DNA of 14,075 nucleotides from an uncultured Clostridia bacterium (lineage in GTDB: Bacteria > Bacillota > Clostridia > Oscillospirales > Ruminococcaceae). Where the stretch lies: NCBI GenBank assembly GCA_945947715.1, contig CAMEYZ010000031.1, positions 1-14,075 of the forward strand. Reading direction: 5' to 3'. Below, in pieces: positions 1 through 5,684 of the stretch; position 1 is the stretch's first letter; each line of letters opens with the position of its first letter. Below the pieces are notes generated by a model. The model was not told the DNA's origin. It searched no databases and worked only from the letters and a program-made list of their open reading frames with translations. A program made the position numbers and the translations under genes.

Positions 1-554
1 CTGAACACTATCGTAAACAACGCATCAAGGGCAACATTTCCTACCGATGAGCCTATCAGCAGATATAGCGGAGTTTTGCTGTCGCCCAGACTGTTGAATA
101 TTCCCGTTGCCACATTGTATAGAAACAGAAAGATAAATCCTCCCGTATAGATGCGCAGGTATGTATTTCCGTCATCGAATATCTCAGCAGGAGTGTTCAC
201 CAGCTCCATCAGCTGAGGACTGAATATAACTCCCAGCGCAGTCAGCACTGCCGAGATCACAAGTCCTGAAACAAGCGACGTAGTTATGCAGGTCTTAGCT
301 CGTTTATAGTCCCTCGCCCCATAGTTTCTGCCGATGACCACAGAACAGCCTATCTGACAGCCAAACGCCACCGACATGAACAGCATCGTTATAGGATAGC
401 TCGCACCCACGGCTGCAAGACCGTTCGCATATTTTCCTGCGATAATGCTATCTGCAATGTTGTAGAGCTGCTGAAATACCACACTGATAAACAGCGGCAC
501 CGTAAATCCGACAATTACCTTTGAAGGATTCCCCACAGTAAGGTCCTTATTCAT
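1..554 (-). CDS. MATE-family multidrug/sodium efflux transporter, C-terminal part outside window
   Basis: The open frame starts at 554 and continues past the left edge without a stop, giving 184 visible residues. It begins MNKDLTVGNPSKVIVGFTVP. The FQQLYNIADSIIAGKY segment (about residues 28-43) and the following LAAVGASYPI stretch are typical of the first two helices of MATE exporters. Several long hydrophobic helices follow, for example around residues 92-112 and 138-160. MATE proteins export drugs or metabolites in exchange for Na+ or H+ across the cytoplasmic membrane; the substrate cannot be read from sequence. The start is chosen because an ATG at 562 runs straight into a stop, while the ATG at 554 has an AGGA about 10 bases upstream. 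It is divergent from the cupin gene and has its own promoter at 611-639. The family is clear; the subfamily is not. Confidence 0.92.
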   Translation of the reverse strand, partial: MNKDLTVGNPSKVIVGFTVPLFISVVFQQLYNIADSIIAGKYANGLAAVGASYPITMLFMSVAFGCQIGCSVVIGRNYGARDYKRAKTCITTSLVSGLVISAVLTALGVIFSPQLMELVNTPAEIFDDGNTYLRIYTGGFIFLFLYNVATGIFNSLGDSKTPLYLLIGSSVGNVALDALFTIVF

Positions 555-610
555 TTTCTCATTTCCTTTCACATTCCCTGATTTTCTTTGATTTTTCACT
601 GTCACATACT

Positions 611-639
611 ATTATAAATCTTTTTTTCATAAATGTAAA
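611..639 (-). promoter_or_regulatory. Sigma-A-type promoter of the MATE gene
   Basis: On the minus strand a -35 box TTTACA (639-634) is followed by a 17-base spacer and a perfect -10 TATAAT (616-611). The predicted start is near 604, leaving a leader of about 50 bases before the ATG at 554. Confidence 0.75.
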
Positions 640-720
640 GCAAGAATTTTTTTACGCCTCCGAAAACTTTTTATTAAGACATTCGGTATTTTATTGTATA
701 TCATCGGCAGAGATTTCCTC

Positions 721-750
721 TTGGCATTTCTGCGTTAAAAGGAATATCAT
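721..750 (+). promoter_or_regulatory. Candidate promoter of the cupin gene
   Basis: TTGGCA (721-726) and TATCAT (745-750) each match the sigma-A consensus at five of six positions, with an 18-base spacer. The leader to the ATG at 832 would be about 75 bases. A second -10-like TATTAT at 783-788 has no good -35 partner. The 277-base gap between the divergent MATE and cupin genes holds nothing else that I can recognise. Confidence 0.35.
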
Positions 751-831
751 TCTAAAGGTCAGCAAAAACGTGTCGATATATATATTATAGGTAATATCAA
801 CCGACAAATCGTAAGTTGTAGGAGGTTAATC

Positions 832-1197
832 ATGGAATTTATTAGTAAAGAAGAAATCATTGTATTATCTAATCCTGGAGTTGTTTCACGACAGCTTCTG
901 AATCCGGATAACTCATCAAGCAAGCGAGTAACAATTACAGAAGTACACCTTGAGTCAGGAGCAAGTCAGCCAAGACATACTCACGATGCCTCTGAACAAA
1001 TATGGTATGCAACAAAAGGTGTTGGAAAACTTCTGCTTGCTGATAACAAGGAAATGGAGTTTAAAGCAGGAGATGTTGTAAGATTTGCTGATAAGGATGT
1101 ACATGGACTCTTAAATGATGGAGAAACGGAATTTGTATATGTTTCAGTAACTGCACCGCCAATTAACTTTGGATATGCGTACAAAGATAAAAATTAA
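832..1197 (+). CDS. Small single-domain cupin protein
   Basis: This 121-residue protein is a single conserved beta-barrel cupin. Motif 1 is visible as G43-x5-H49-T-H51-x3-E55, and motif 2 retains H91 and N95 (GDVVRFADKDVHGLLN). H49, H51, E55 and H91 are the expected metal ligands. Such small cupins may be sugar-phosphate isomerases, dioxygenases or binding proteins; the sequence does not say which. An AGGAGG at 820-825, six bases before the ATG, sets the start. Codon choice is noticeably A/T-ending (many aaa, aca, gga, aat), unlike purA downstream, which favours C-ending codons. This suggests recent acquisition or a low-expression gene. It stands alone: the MATE gene is divergent, and the downstream 334 bases are non-coding. 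No clear terminator follows it. Confidence 0.85.
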   Translation: MEFISKEEIIVLSNPGVVSRQLLNPDNSSSKRVTITEVHLESGASQPRHTHDASEQIWYATKGVGKLLLADNKEMEFKAGDVVRFADKDVHGLLNDGETEFVYVSVTAPPINFGYAYKDKN

Positions 1198-1424
1198 AAA
1201 TTCCGACTTGTACACGGTTGTTATTTTGGACTATCAATCGTGAGAAACCACATTTTATGCGCTTTCTGCACTGTCAATCAGTAGAAATTTGAATTTTCAA
1301 AATGGCAAATCGTCGTTGTGTAGGTATAAATTCATGCAGAATTGTATGATATTTACCAACCACCTTCAAGTCGGGATTAAAATTTAAGGTATCCATTTTT
1401 GTTATAGTATTGTGAAAATGGCTC

Positions 1425-1458
1425 AGCAAATCGGAATTTGGCGATTTGCTAAATTCCG
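1425..1458. repeat. Two interlocked inverted repeats (A-B-A'-B' order)
   Basis: Arm A, AGCAAATCG (1425-1433), is perfectly complementary to A', CGATTTGCT (1442-1450). Arm B, CGGAATTT (1432-1439), is perfectly complementary to B', AAATTCCG (1451-1458). B/B' can be extended inwards by a G-U and two G-C pairs to 11 pairs with a five-base loop. Because A overlaps B and A' lies between B and B', the two hairpins exclude each other, or could stack as a pseudoknot if RNA is made. It lies about 75-105 bases before the ATG of the Gly/Pro/His-rich gene. Function is unknown: leader RNA switch, protein-binding site, or repeat remnant. Confidence 0.6.
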
Positions 1459-1519
1459 GTTTATAAAGCAGATTAAAATAATATCCTGCTCTGTAATATT
1501 AACACTTTATCACAAGAAT

Positions 1520-1524
1520 GGAGG
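1520..1524 (+). promoter_or_regulatory. Ribosome binding site deciding the start at 1532
   Basis: GGAGG lies seven bases before the ATG at 1532 but only one base before the ATG at 1526, and far from the GTG at 1412. Residue 1 is therefore taken as the Met at 1532. Confidence 0.8.
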
Positions 1525-1531
1525 AATGAAT

Positions 1532-1774
1532 ATGCCCGGAGGAAGAGGACCCGGAGGCCCCCATGGCGGCCCCGGTGGACCACACAGAGGTCCGGGTGGA
1601 CCCCTTGGCGGACCAGGCGGTCCACACAGAGGCGGTCCCGGACATCGTCCGCCGCCCCCGCCGCCGCCACCACACAGAGGTCCGCATCACAGACCGCCTA
1701 TGCCACATGGAGGCTGTCTTGTTGCAGCTATTGGAATAGTCAGCGCGGCTCTTGCGGCAATAAAGCTTTTCTGA
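1532..1774 (+). CDS. Gly/Pro/His-rich small protein with hydrophobic C-terminal tail, unknown function
   Basis: The 80-residue product has two parts. Residues 1-61 are almost entirely Gly, Pro, His and Arg: units such as GGPGGPHRG recur, an eight-proline run spans residues 40-47, and there is no acidic residue. Residues 62-80, beginning with Cys62, are hydrophobic and Ala/Ile/Val-rich, long enough for one membrane span, with a single Lys near the end. No cleavable signal is present at the N-terminus, so the plain reading is a tail-anchored protein with a positively charged, disordered, possibly metal- or polyanion-binding arm. I do not recognise a family. Evidence that it is real: a well-placed GGAGG, a terminator straight after the stop, and a frame kept open through G/C-rich repeats that change to ordinary hydrophobic coding. 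It is transcribed separately from purA. Confidence 0.7.
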   Translation: MPGGRGPGGPHGGPGGPHRGPGGPLGGPGGPHRGGPGHRPPPPPPPPHRGPHHRPPMPHGGCLVAAIGIVSAALAAIKLF

Positions 1775-1782
1775 GCGAGGAT

Positions 1783-1828
1783 ATGACCGATAATGCTCTC
1801 GGGCAGATGTCGGTCATTCGGCTTTTTT
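1783..1828 (+). terminator. Intrinsic terminator after the Gly/Pro/His-rich gene
   Basis: ATGACCGA (1783-1790) pairs perfectly with TCGGTCAT (1810-1817), with a 19-base loop. A run of six T at 1823-1828 follows. The long loop and the five-base gap before the T-run make it moderate rather than ideal. Confidence 0.6.
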
Positions 1829-1861
1829 CGGGAAAACAGGCGGAAAAAATAACATATCGTC

Positions 1862-1890
1862 TTGACACATATTTATTATTGTGATATAAT
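1862..1890 (+). promoter_or_regulatory. Consensus sigma-A promoter of purA
   Basis: TTGACA (1862-1867), a 17-base spacer and TATAAT (1885-1890), with an extended -10 TG at 1882-1883, all match the consensus. The predicted start is near 1897 and the leader is about 57 bases. A short GCCGC/GCGGC hairpin (1903-1907 with 1917-1921) lies at its 5' end. The leader is too short for a known purine or PRPP riboswitch, and none is seen. Confidence 0.9.
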
Positions 1891-1953
1891 TTATTAAGTA
1901 GAGCCGCCGTGATACTGCGGCAATTATTGTGAAATCAAAGGCAGGTTTTTAAT

Positions 1954-3231
1954 ATGTCAGCAAGTATAGTTTTAGGTACCCAGTGGGGAGACGAGGGCAA
2001 GGGAAAGGTCATCGACATTCTCGCTTCCAGAGCAGATGTTGTTGTCCGCTCTCAGGGAGGAAACAATGCAGGTCATACCGTCGCAAACAATGGTCAGACC
2101 TATAAGCTTCGCCTTATCCCTTCGGGAATACTTTATAAAGATACCCTGTGCCTTATCGGTGCGGGAGTTGTGCTCAATCCCAAGGACTTCCTGGGCGAAA
2201 TAGAGGGCATGCAGGCAAGAGGCATCTCCTGCGATAACCTTAAAATAGACCCCCGCGCACAGATAGTTCTTCCCTGGCACATCGAGCTGGACGGACTCTC
2301 CGAGGCTTTCAGAGGCGGAAAGGATATCGGCACCACAAGACGCGGCATCGGCCCAGCTTACATGGACAAGTACGAACGCAGCGGAATCCGTTTCTATGAC
2401 CTTATCCACCCTGAAATTTTCGCGGAAAAGGCAAGGGCAACAGGCAGGCTCCGCAATGAGATAATTACAAAGGTGTTCGGCGGAACTCCTGTTGATATCG
2501 AAGCAATGATTGAGGAATACACCGAGTACGGTAAGCGCCTTGCAAAGTATGAGGGCGATGTTTCGGTACTTACCTATGAGGCTAACAAGGCGGGAAAAAC
2601 TATCCTCTTTGAGGGCGCACAGGCTACACTCCTTGACATCGACTATGGAACATATCCCTATGTTACGAGCTCACACCCTGTTTCGGGCGGCGTATGCACA
2701 GGTACAGGCGTTGGTCCTAAGATGATAGATGAGATATACGGCGTTGCAAAGGCTTACACTACAAGAGTGGGCAAGGGACCCTTCCCCACCGAGCTTTTCG
2801 ACAGCACCGGAGACTACATCAGAGACAAGGGCGGCGAGTATGGCACTAACACAGGTCGTCCCAGAAGAATAGGCTGGTTTGATTCGGTCATCATGCGTCA
2901 TGCGGTGAGAGTCAACGGTCTTACAGGCATTGTTGTGAACAAGCTGGACACACTGGCAGGAATAGATACCCTTAAGATATGCACTGCATACAAGAAGGCG
3001 GACGGTACTATCATCAAGGACTTCCCGCCCACTCTTGAAGGACTGGAGGGCTGCGAGCCCGTATACGAAGAGCATAAGGGCTTCAACGATGATATTTCAG
3101 GCTGCCGCAGCTTTGAGGAGCTTCCCGAGGTATGCAGAGAATACATCGAGCGTCTGGAGGAGCTGTGCGAATGTCGCATAAAGATGGTAGGCGTAGGCCC
3201 GGACAGAGAACAAATAATAGAGCGCTCTTAA
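1954..3231 (+). CDS. purA: Adenylosuccinate synthetase
   Basis: PurA joins IMP and aspartate using GTP to make adenylosuccinate, the first committed step from IMP to AMP, in the cytoplasm. At 425 residues it has the usual bacterial length. The N-terminal GTQWGDEGKGK (residues 8-18) is the nucleotide loop, with catalytic Asp13. NNAGHT contains His41, the second catalytic residue. TTRRGIGPAY, FEGAQATLLDIDYGTYPYVT, TRVGKGPFPTE, GRPRRIGWFD and the VNKLD guanine-recognition motif follow in the expected order, so the enzyme looks complete and active. The upstream AAAGG/CAGG is a weak ribosome binding site, but the start is fixed by homology of the N-terminus and by the promoter 57 bases upstream. 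The lipoprotein gene lies 114 bases downstream with no terminator visible between them, so readthrough is possible. Confidence 0.98.
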   Translation: MSASIVLGTQWGDEGKGKVIDILASRADVVVRSQGGNNAGHTVANNGQTYKLRLIPSGILYKDTLCLIGAGVVLNPKDFLGEIEGMQARGISCDNLKIDPRAQIVLPWHIELDGLSEAFRGGKDIGTTRRGIGPAYMDKYERSGIRFYDLIHPEIFAEKARATGRLRNEIITKVFGGTPVDIEAMIEEYTEYGKRLAKYEGDVSVLTYEANKAGKTILFEGAQATLLDIDYGTYPYVTSSHPVSGGVCTGTGVGPKMIDEIYGVAKAYTTRVGKGPFPTELFDSTGDYIRDKGGEYGTNTGRPRRIGWFDSVIMRHAVRVNGLTGIVVNKLDTLAGIDTLKICTAYKKADGTIIKDFPPTLEGLEGCEPVYEEHKGFNDDISGCRSFEELPEVCREYIERLEELCECRIKMVGVGPDREQIIERS

Positions 3232-3329
3232 CAGTTGACAGCATTAATCAGCCCGAAGCGCAAACAGCGAATAATCAGCAATCCAAAGGCATAATAATCA
3301 TACCGAAAGCAACGTCTCTTGCTTCTGAT

Positions 3330-3336
3330 AAGGAGG
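3330..3336 (+). promoter_or_regulatory. Ribosome binding site deciding the start at 3346
   Basis: AAGGAGG lies nine bases before the ATG at 3346. The upstream in-frame TTG at 3319 precedes this site and would spoil the signal peptide, so it is not the start. Confidence 0.85.
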
Positions 3337-3345
3337 TCTGATATT

Positions 3346-3750
3346 ATGAAAAAAATGATACCGGCGGCATTAATCTGCGCGGTGCTTCTGTGCGGCTGCA
3401 CAGGCTCAAATTATACGGCTAAAAAGCTCGTTCAGACCAACGACGAAAATGGCTGGAACTGCTCCTTTGAATCAATGGACGGGGATTTTGCCAACGGCTT
3501 TAAAATAAACAGCAACAGCCTGCGGATAGAATCCTCCATAGAATCAGGCAGCATGGAAATTATCCTTTCCGGGAACGGTCAGACCGACAGATATGACGGC
3601 TCCGATTTCGATGAGATACTCTCCGCGGAAAAGTTCGGGGATAATGTTCTGTATATCACCCTTAGCTGCGAGGACGCACAAAATGGTAAGGTCCGTGTGG
3701 TATGGTGCGGTGATGAGGAGGAAGCTGCGGAAGGCTCCTCCGAGGAATAA
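3346..3750 (+). CDS. Small secreted lipoprotein, unknown function
   Basis: The product has 134 residues. A short signal peptide, MKK followed by a hydrophobic stretch, ends in a lipobox L15-C16-G17-C18, so Cys18 should be lipidated and the protein anchored on the outer face of the membrane. A Cys at the -2 position of the box is unusual but tolerated. The mature part (about 116 residues) alternates short hydrophobic and polar runs, suggesting a small beta-rich domain. Three further cysteines (39, 108, 121) are present, and the C-terminus is acidic (GDEEEAAEGSSEE). I recognise no family. It follows purA on the same strand by 114 bases and is convergent with htrA; the shared terminator at 3757-3803 closes both. 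It could be co-transcribed with purA or have a promoter that I cannot identify in the gap. Confidence 0.82.
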   Translation: MKKMIPAALICAVLLCGCTGSNYTAKKLVQTNDENGWNCSFESMDGDFANGFKINSNSLRIESSIESGSMEIILSGNGQTDRYDGSDFDEILSAEKFGDNVLYITLSCEDAQNGKVRVVWCGDEEEAAEGSSEE

Positions 3751-3756
3751 TTACAC

Positions 3757-3803
3757 AAAAAATCAGCGCAGACTGGCCGATTTTCGGCAGCCTGCGCTTT
3801 TTT
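3757..3803. terminator. Bidirectional intrinsic terminator between the lipoprotein gene and htrA
   Basis: AGCGCAG (3765-3771) pairs with CTGCGCT (3792-3798). Inside it CTG and CCGA pair with CAG and TCGG around a TTT loop. Six T follow on the plus strand (3798-3803) and six A precede it (3757-3762), giving a U-run for the minus-strand transcript. It serves both convergent genes, ending eight bases from the htrA stop. Confidence 0.9.
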
Positions 3804-3810
3804 GTTCGTA

Positions 3811-5607
3811 TCAGCTTAATGTGGTGTCCTGCATCAGCTCAAAGGTGATGTCAAACTCCTTGTCCTCGTCCTCGGTGACGCCCTTTCTGTAGATGTGCGC
3901 GGAAATTTTATCTCCCGGCTCACAGCCATCAAGAGCAGCTTTTATGGTCTGCGCACTGTAGACCTCCTGGCCGTTCAGCTCGGTCATAACATCTCCCGGC
4001 TGAAGCTCAGTCTTGGCAATATCGCAGCTTTCGTCTATGGACTGTATAATTATGCCCTTCTGCACACCATATGCATCTGCTTCTTCCTCGGTAAGTATCG
4101 TATAGATAATGCCCACACGAACTCGTCCGCTGATATAGCCCTGTGATATGATATCCTCGATGATAGGCTTGGCAAACTGCGTTGTTATGGCAAAGCCTAT
4201 GCCCTCGTCAAGAACGGTGGACTTGTACTTCGACGATGTGATGCCCACTACCTGACCATACATATTAATCAGTGCGCCGCCCGAAACTCCCGGACTCATT
4301 GCAGCGTCGGTCTGGATACAGGTCATGGTGTCGCCATCGGTGCTGGTCTTGACCTCACGGTTGAGGCCCGAAACATAGCCTACTGTCAGTGTGCCGGAAT
4401 ATCCGCCTGCATTTCCGATAGCAACTACCATTTCACCCAGCTCCAGCTGGTCAGAATCACCCAGGTCAGCGGCTACAAGACCCTCGGCCTCTATCTTAAG
4501 CACAGCGATATCCGTGCGGCTGTCCTGTCCGACAATTTCCGCCTTGTATTCCTCTCCGCTGTCAAGAACGACCTTAAGTCCTGCGTTGACATCGGTCAGC
4601 ACATGTGCATTGGTGACGATATATCCGTCCTCGGAGATGATTATTCCGCTTCCAGCTGAGTATGGATAAAGGCTGGTATCACGGAACACCATAACGTCCA
4701 CTACCGACGGAGATACGCGCTTTGCCACGCCCTCCACGGTGAGCAGTCCCGTTTCCTCGTCCTGATAATACTTCGATTCAAGGGCAGGCTTCGGCTGAAT
4801 GGGGATATTCACAGAAACGCCATTTTCGTCATCAGTCACCTGAGTGGTCTCCTCTGTCTGCGTGGTGAGCTCGTCGTAGGTCTCGTCCACAGACGAAAAC
4901 GCCAGCACCACAACTATCAGCACAAAAAGCGCAGATATGGAAATAATAACCGCTGCAAGTGCTCCCTTTGACATATGCTTTTTCTTCGGCGGCACAGGCG
5001 CTCCACCATATGCGCCGCCCATGCCGTTCTGAGCATAGCCTCCCGGATAATATCTATTCGGGTCGGAATTATGTGGGTTTGTATTATATCCGTTAGGATT
5101 GGGATTGTATGCACCCGGGTTATAACCGTTGGGATTGGGGTTATATGCATTTGGGTTATAGCTGTTGGGATTGGGATTATATGCACTTGAGTCATAGCCG
5201 TAGGGATTGGGTCTGTGCGGGTTGGGATCAAAGCTGTTGGGATTGGGATTGTACGCGTTCGGGTCATAGCCATAAGAGCCTGACCTGTACGCATTGGGGT
5301 CATAGCCGCGGCTATAATACTGCTGTGGGCGGGGCTGGGTATGGAAGGAGTCCATATTGTAGTTTCTTTCCTCAAAGAGCCCTCCGCTCTGAGAATTATT
5401 AGCAGATGCGCTGTTATTCATTTTAGTGGTATCTATCCCGTCGATGATGTCGATTATATCCGAACCGCTTTTCTGCGAGATATTTTCAGGCTGTGCCGAC
5501 GCCTCAGGTGAAATATTCTCCACTGGAGCATTATTCTCCTGCGGAGCATTATTCTCCACAGGAAAACCATTCTCCCGATTATTTTCATTAGGATTTAACT
5601 CGTCCAT
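3811..5607 (-). CDS. htrA: HtrA/DegP-like membrane-anchored serine protease with a repetitive cytoplasmic arm
   Basis: HtrA proteases degrade misfolded exported proteins at the outer face of the membrane. This one has 598 residues. Residues 1-95 are Asn/Glu-rich; 101-184 are seven 12-residue Tyr/Asn/Pro repeats; KKKHMSK precedes a single transmembrane helix at about 216-239, so the arm is cytoplasmic. The trypsin-like domain spans about 290-480 with the triad His335 (VTNAHVL), Asp366 (SRTDIAVLK) and Ser442. A PDZ domain spans about 494-576 (GIIIQSIDES, LQPGDVMTELNG). The serine context is MSPGVSGGAL, not the usual NPGNSGGPL, but the nucleophile and both following glycines remain. Its AGGAG is five bases from the ATG. 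It is the third gene after the response regulator and kinase, 63 bases behind the kinase, suggesting an envelope-stress module. A terminator-like hairpin in the gap may reduce readthrough. It ends at a bidirectional terminator. Confidence 0.93.
   Translation of the reverse strand: MDELNPNENNRENGFPVENNAPQENNAPVENISPEASAQPENISQKSGSDIIDIIDGIDTTKMNNSASANNSQSGGLFEERNYNMDSFHTQPRPQQYYSRGYDPNAYRSGSYGYDPNAYNPNPNSFDPNPHRPNPYGYDSSAYNPNPNSYNPNAYNPNPNGYNPGAYNPNPNGYNTNPHNSDPNRYYPGGYAQNGMGGAYGGAPVPPKKKHMSKGALAAVIISISALFVLIVVVLAFSSVDETYDELTTQTEETTQVTDDENGVSVNIPIQPKPALESKYYQDEETGLLTVEGVAKRVSPSVVDVMVFRDTSLYPYSAGSGIIISEDGYIVTNAHVLTDVNAGLKVVLDSGEEYKAEIVGQDSRTDIAVLKIEAEGLVAADLGDSDQLELGEMVVAIGNAGGYSGTLTVGYVSGLNREVKTSTDGDTMTCIQTDAAMSPGVSGGALINMYGQVVGITSSKYKSTVLDEGIGFAITTQFAKPIIEDIISQGYISGRVRVGIIYTILTEEEADAYGVQKGIIIQSIDESCDIAKTELQPGDVMTELNGQEVYSAQTIKAALDGCEPGDKISAHIYRKGVTEDEDKEFDITFELMQDTTLS
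5056..5307 (-). repeat. 36-bp tandem repeat inside htrA (seven 12-residue units)
   Basis: The DNA repeats every 36 bases and the protein every 12 residues, in units such as GYDPNAYNPNPN, SYNPNAYNPNPN and GYNPGAYNPNPN, covering htrA residues 101-184. A decayed eighth unit may follow (RYYPGGYAQNGM). The outer units are the most diverged and the inner ones nearly alike, as expected when copy number changes by slippage or recombination. All units are in frame. Confidence 0.9.
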
Positions 5608-5627
5608 AAAAGCTCCTTTCTATGTGC

Positions 5628-5684
5628 AAAAAGAAAGGTCAGAGCACTACATAATACTACCGATTTAGTATTAGCTCTCCGACC
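5628..5684 (-). terminator. Terminator-like hairpin between the kinase gene and htrA
   Basis: Read on the minus strand, GGTC/GACC, AGAGC/GCTCT and TAATACTA/TAGTATTA form a three-part stem with a six-base loop, a GG bulge and a TGTAGT bulge. The sequence after it is TTTCTTTTTGC, a U-rich tract. The kinase stop codon lies inside the stem, and the htrA ribosome binding site follows within 15 bases. It could partly terminate, act as an attenuator, or protect an mRNA end after processing. No good separate htrA promoter is visible. Confidence 0.5.

Larger units (their letters stand above)
1198..1531 (+). other. 334-base A/T-rich intergenic region with repeats
   Basis: No convincing gene lies here; the only long frame through it starts at a GTG at 1412 with no ribosome binding site. 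It holds an imperfect 18-base direct repeat (1230-1247 and 1270-1287, 14 of 18 identical, 40 bases apart), a short palindrome near 1285-1298, and the interlocked inverted repeats at 1425-1458. A -10-like TATAGT at 1403-1408 has no good -35 partner. The promoter of the downstream small gene must be in here but I cannot place it. Confidence 0.5.

Noticed and set aside
1412..1531. N-terminal extension of the Gly/Pro/His protein from a GTG at 1412
   Set aside because: No ribosome binding site is present, the translation runs through the interlocked repeats, and a well-spaced GGAGG points to 1532.
1896..1953. Purine or PRPP riboswitch before purA
   Set aside because: The leader is only about 57 bases, with a single five-pair hairpin and no aptamer core that I can recognise.
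3235..3240. TTGACA as the -35 of the lipoprotein promoter
   Set aside because: No acceptable -10 exists at 16-18 bases; the match overlaps the purA end and is probably chance.
5056..5307. CRISPR array
   Set aside because: The units are contiguous with no unique spacers, are multiples of three and encode a regular protein repeat in htrA.
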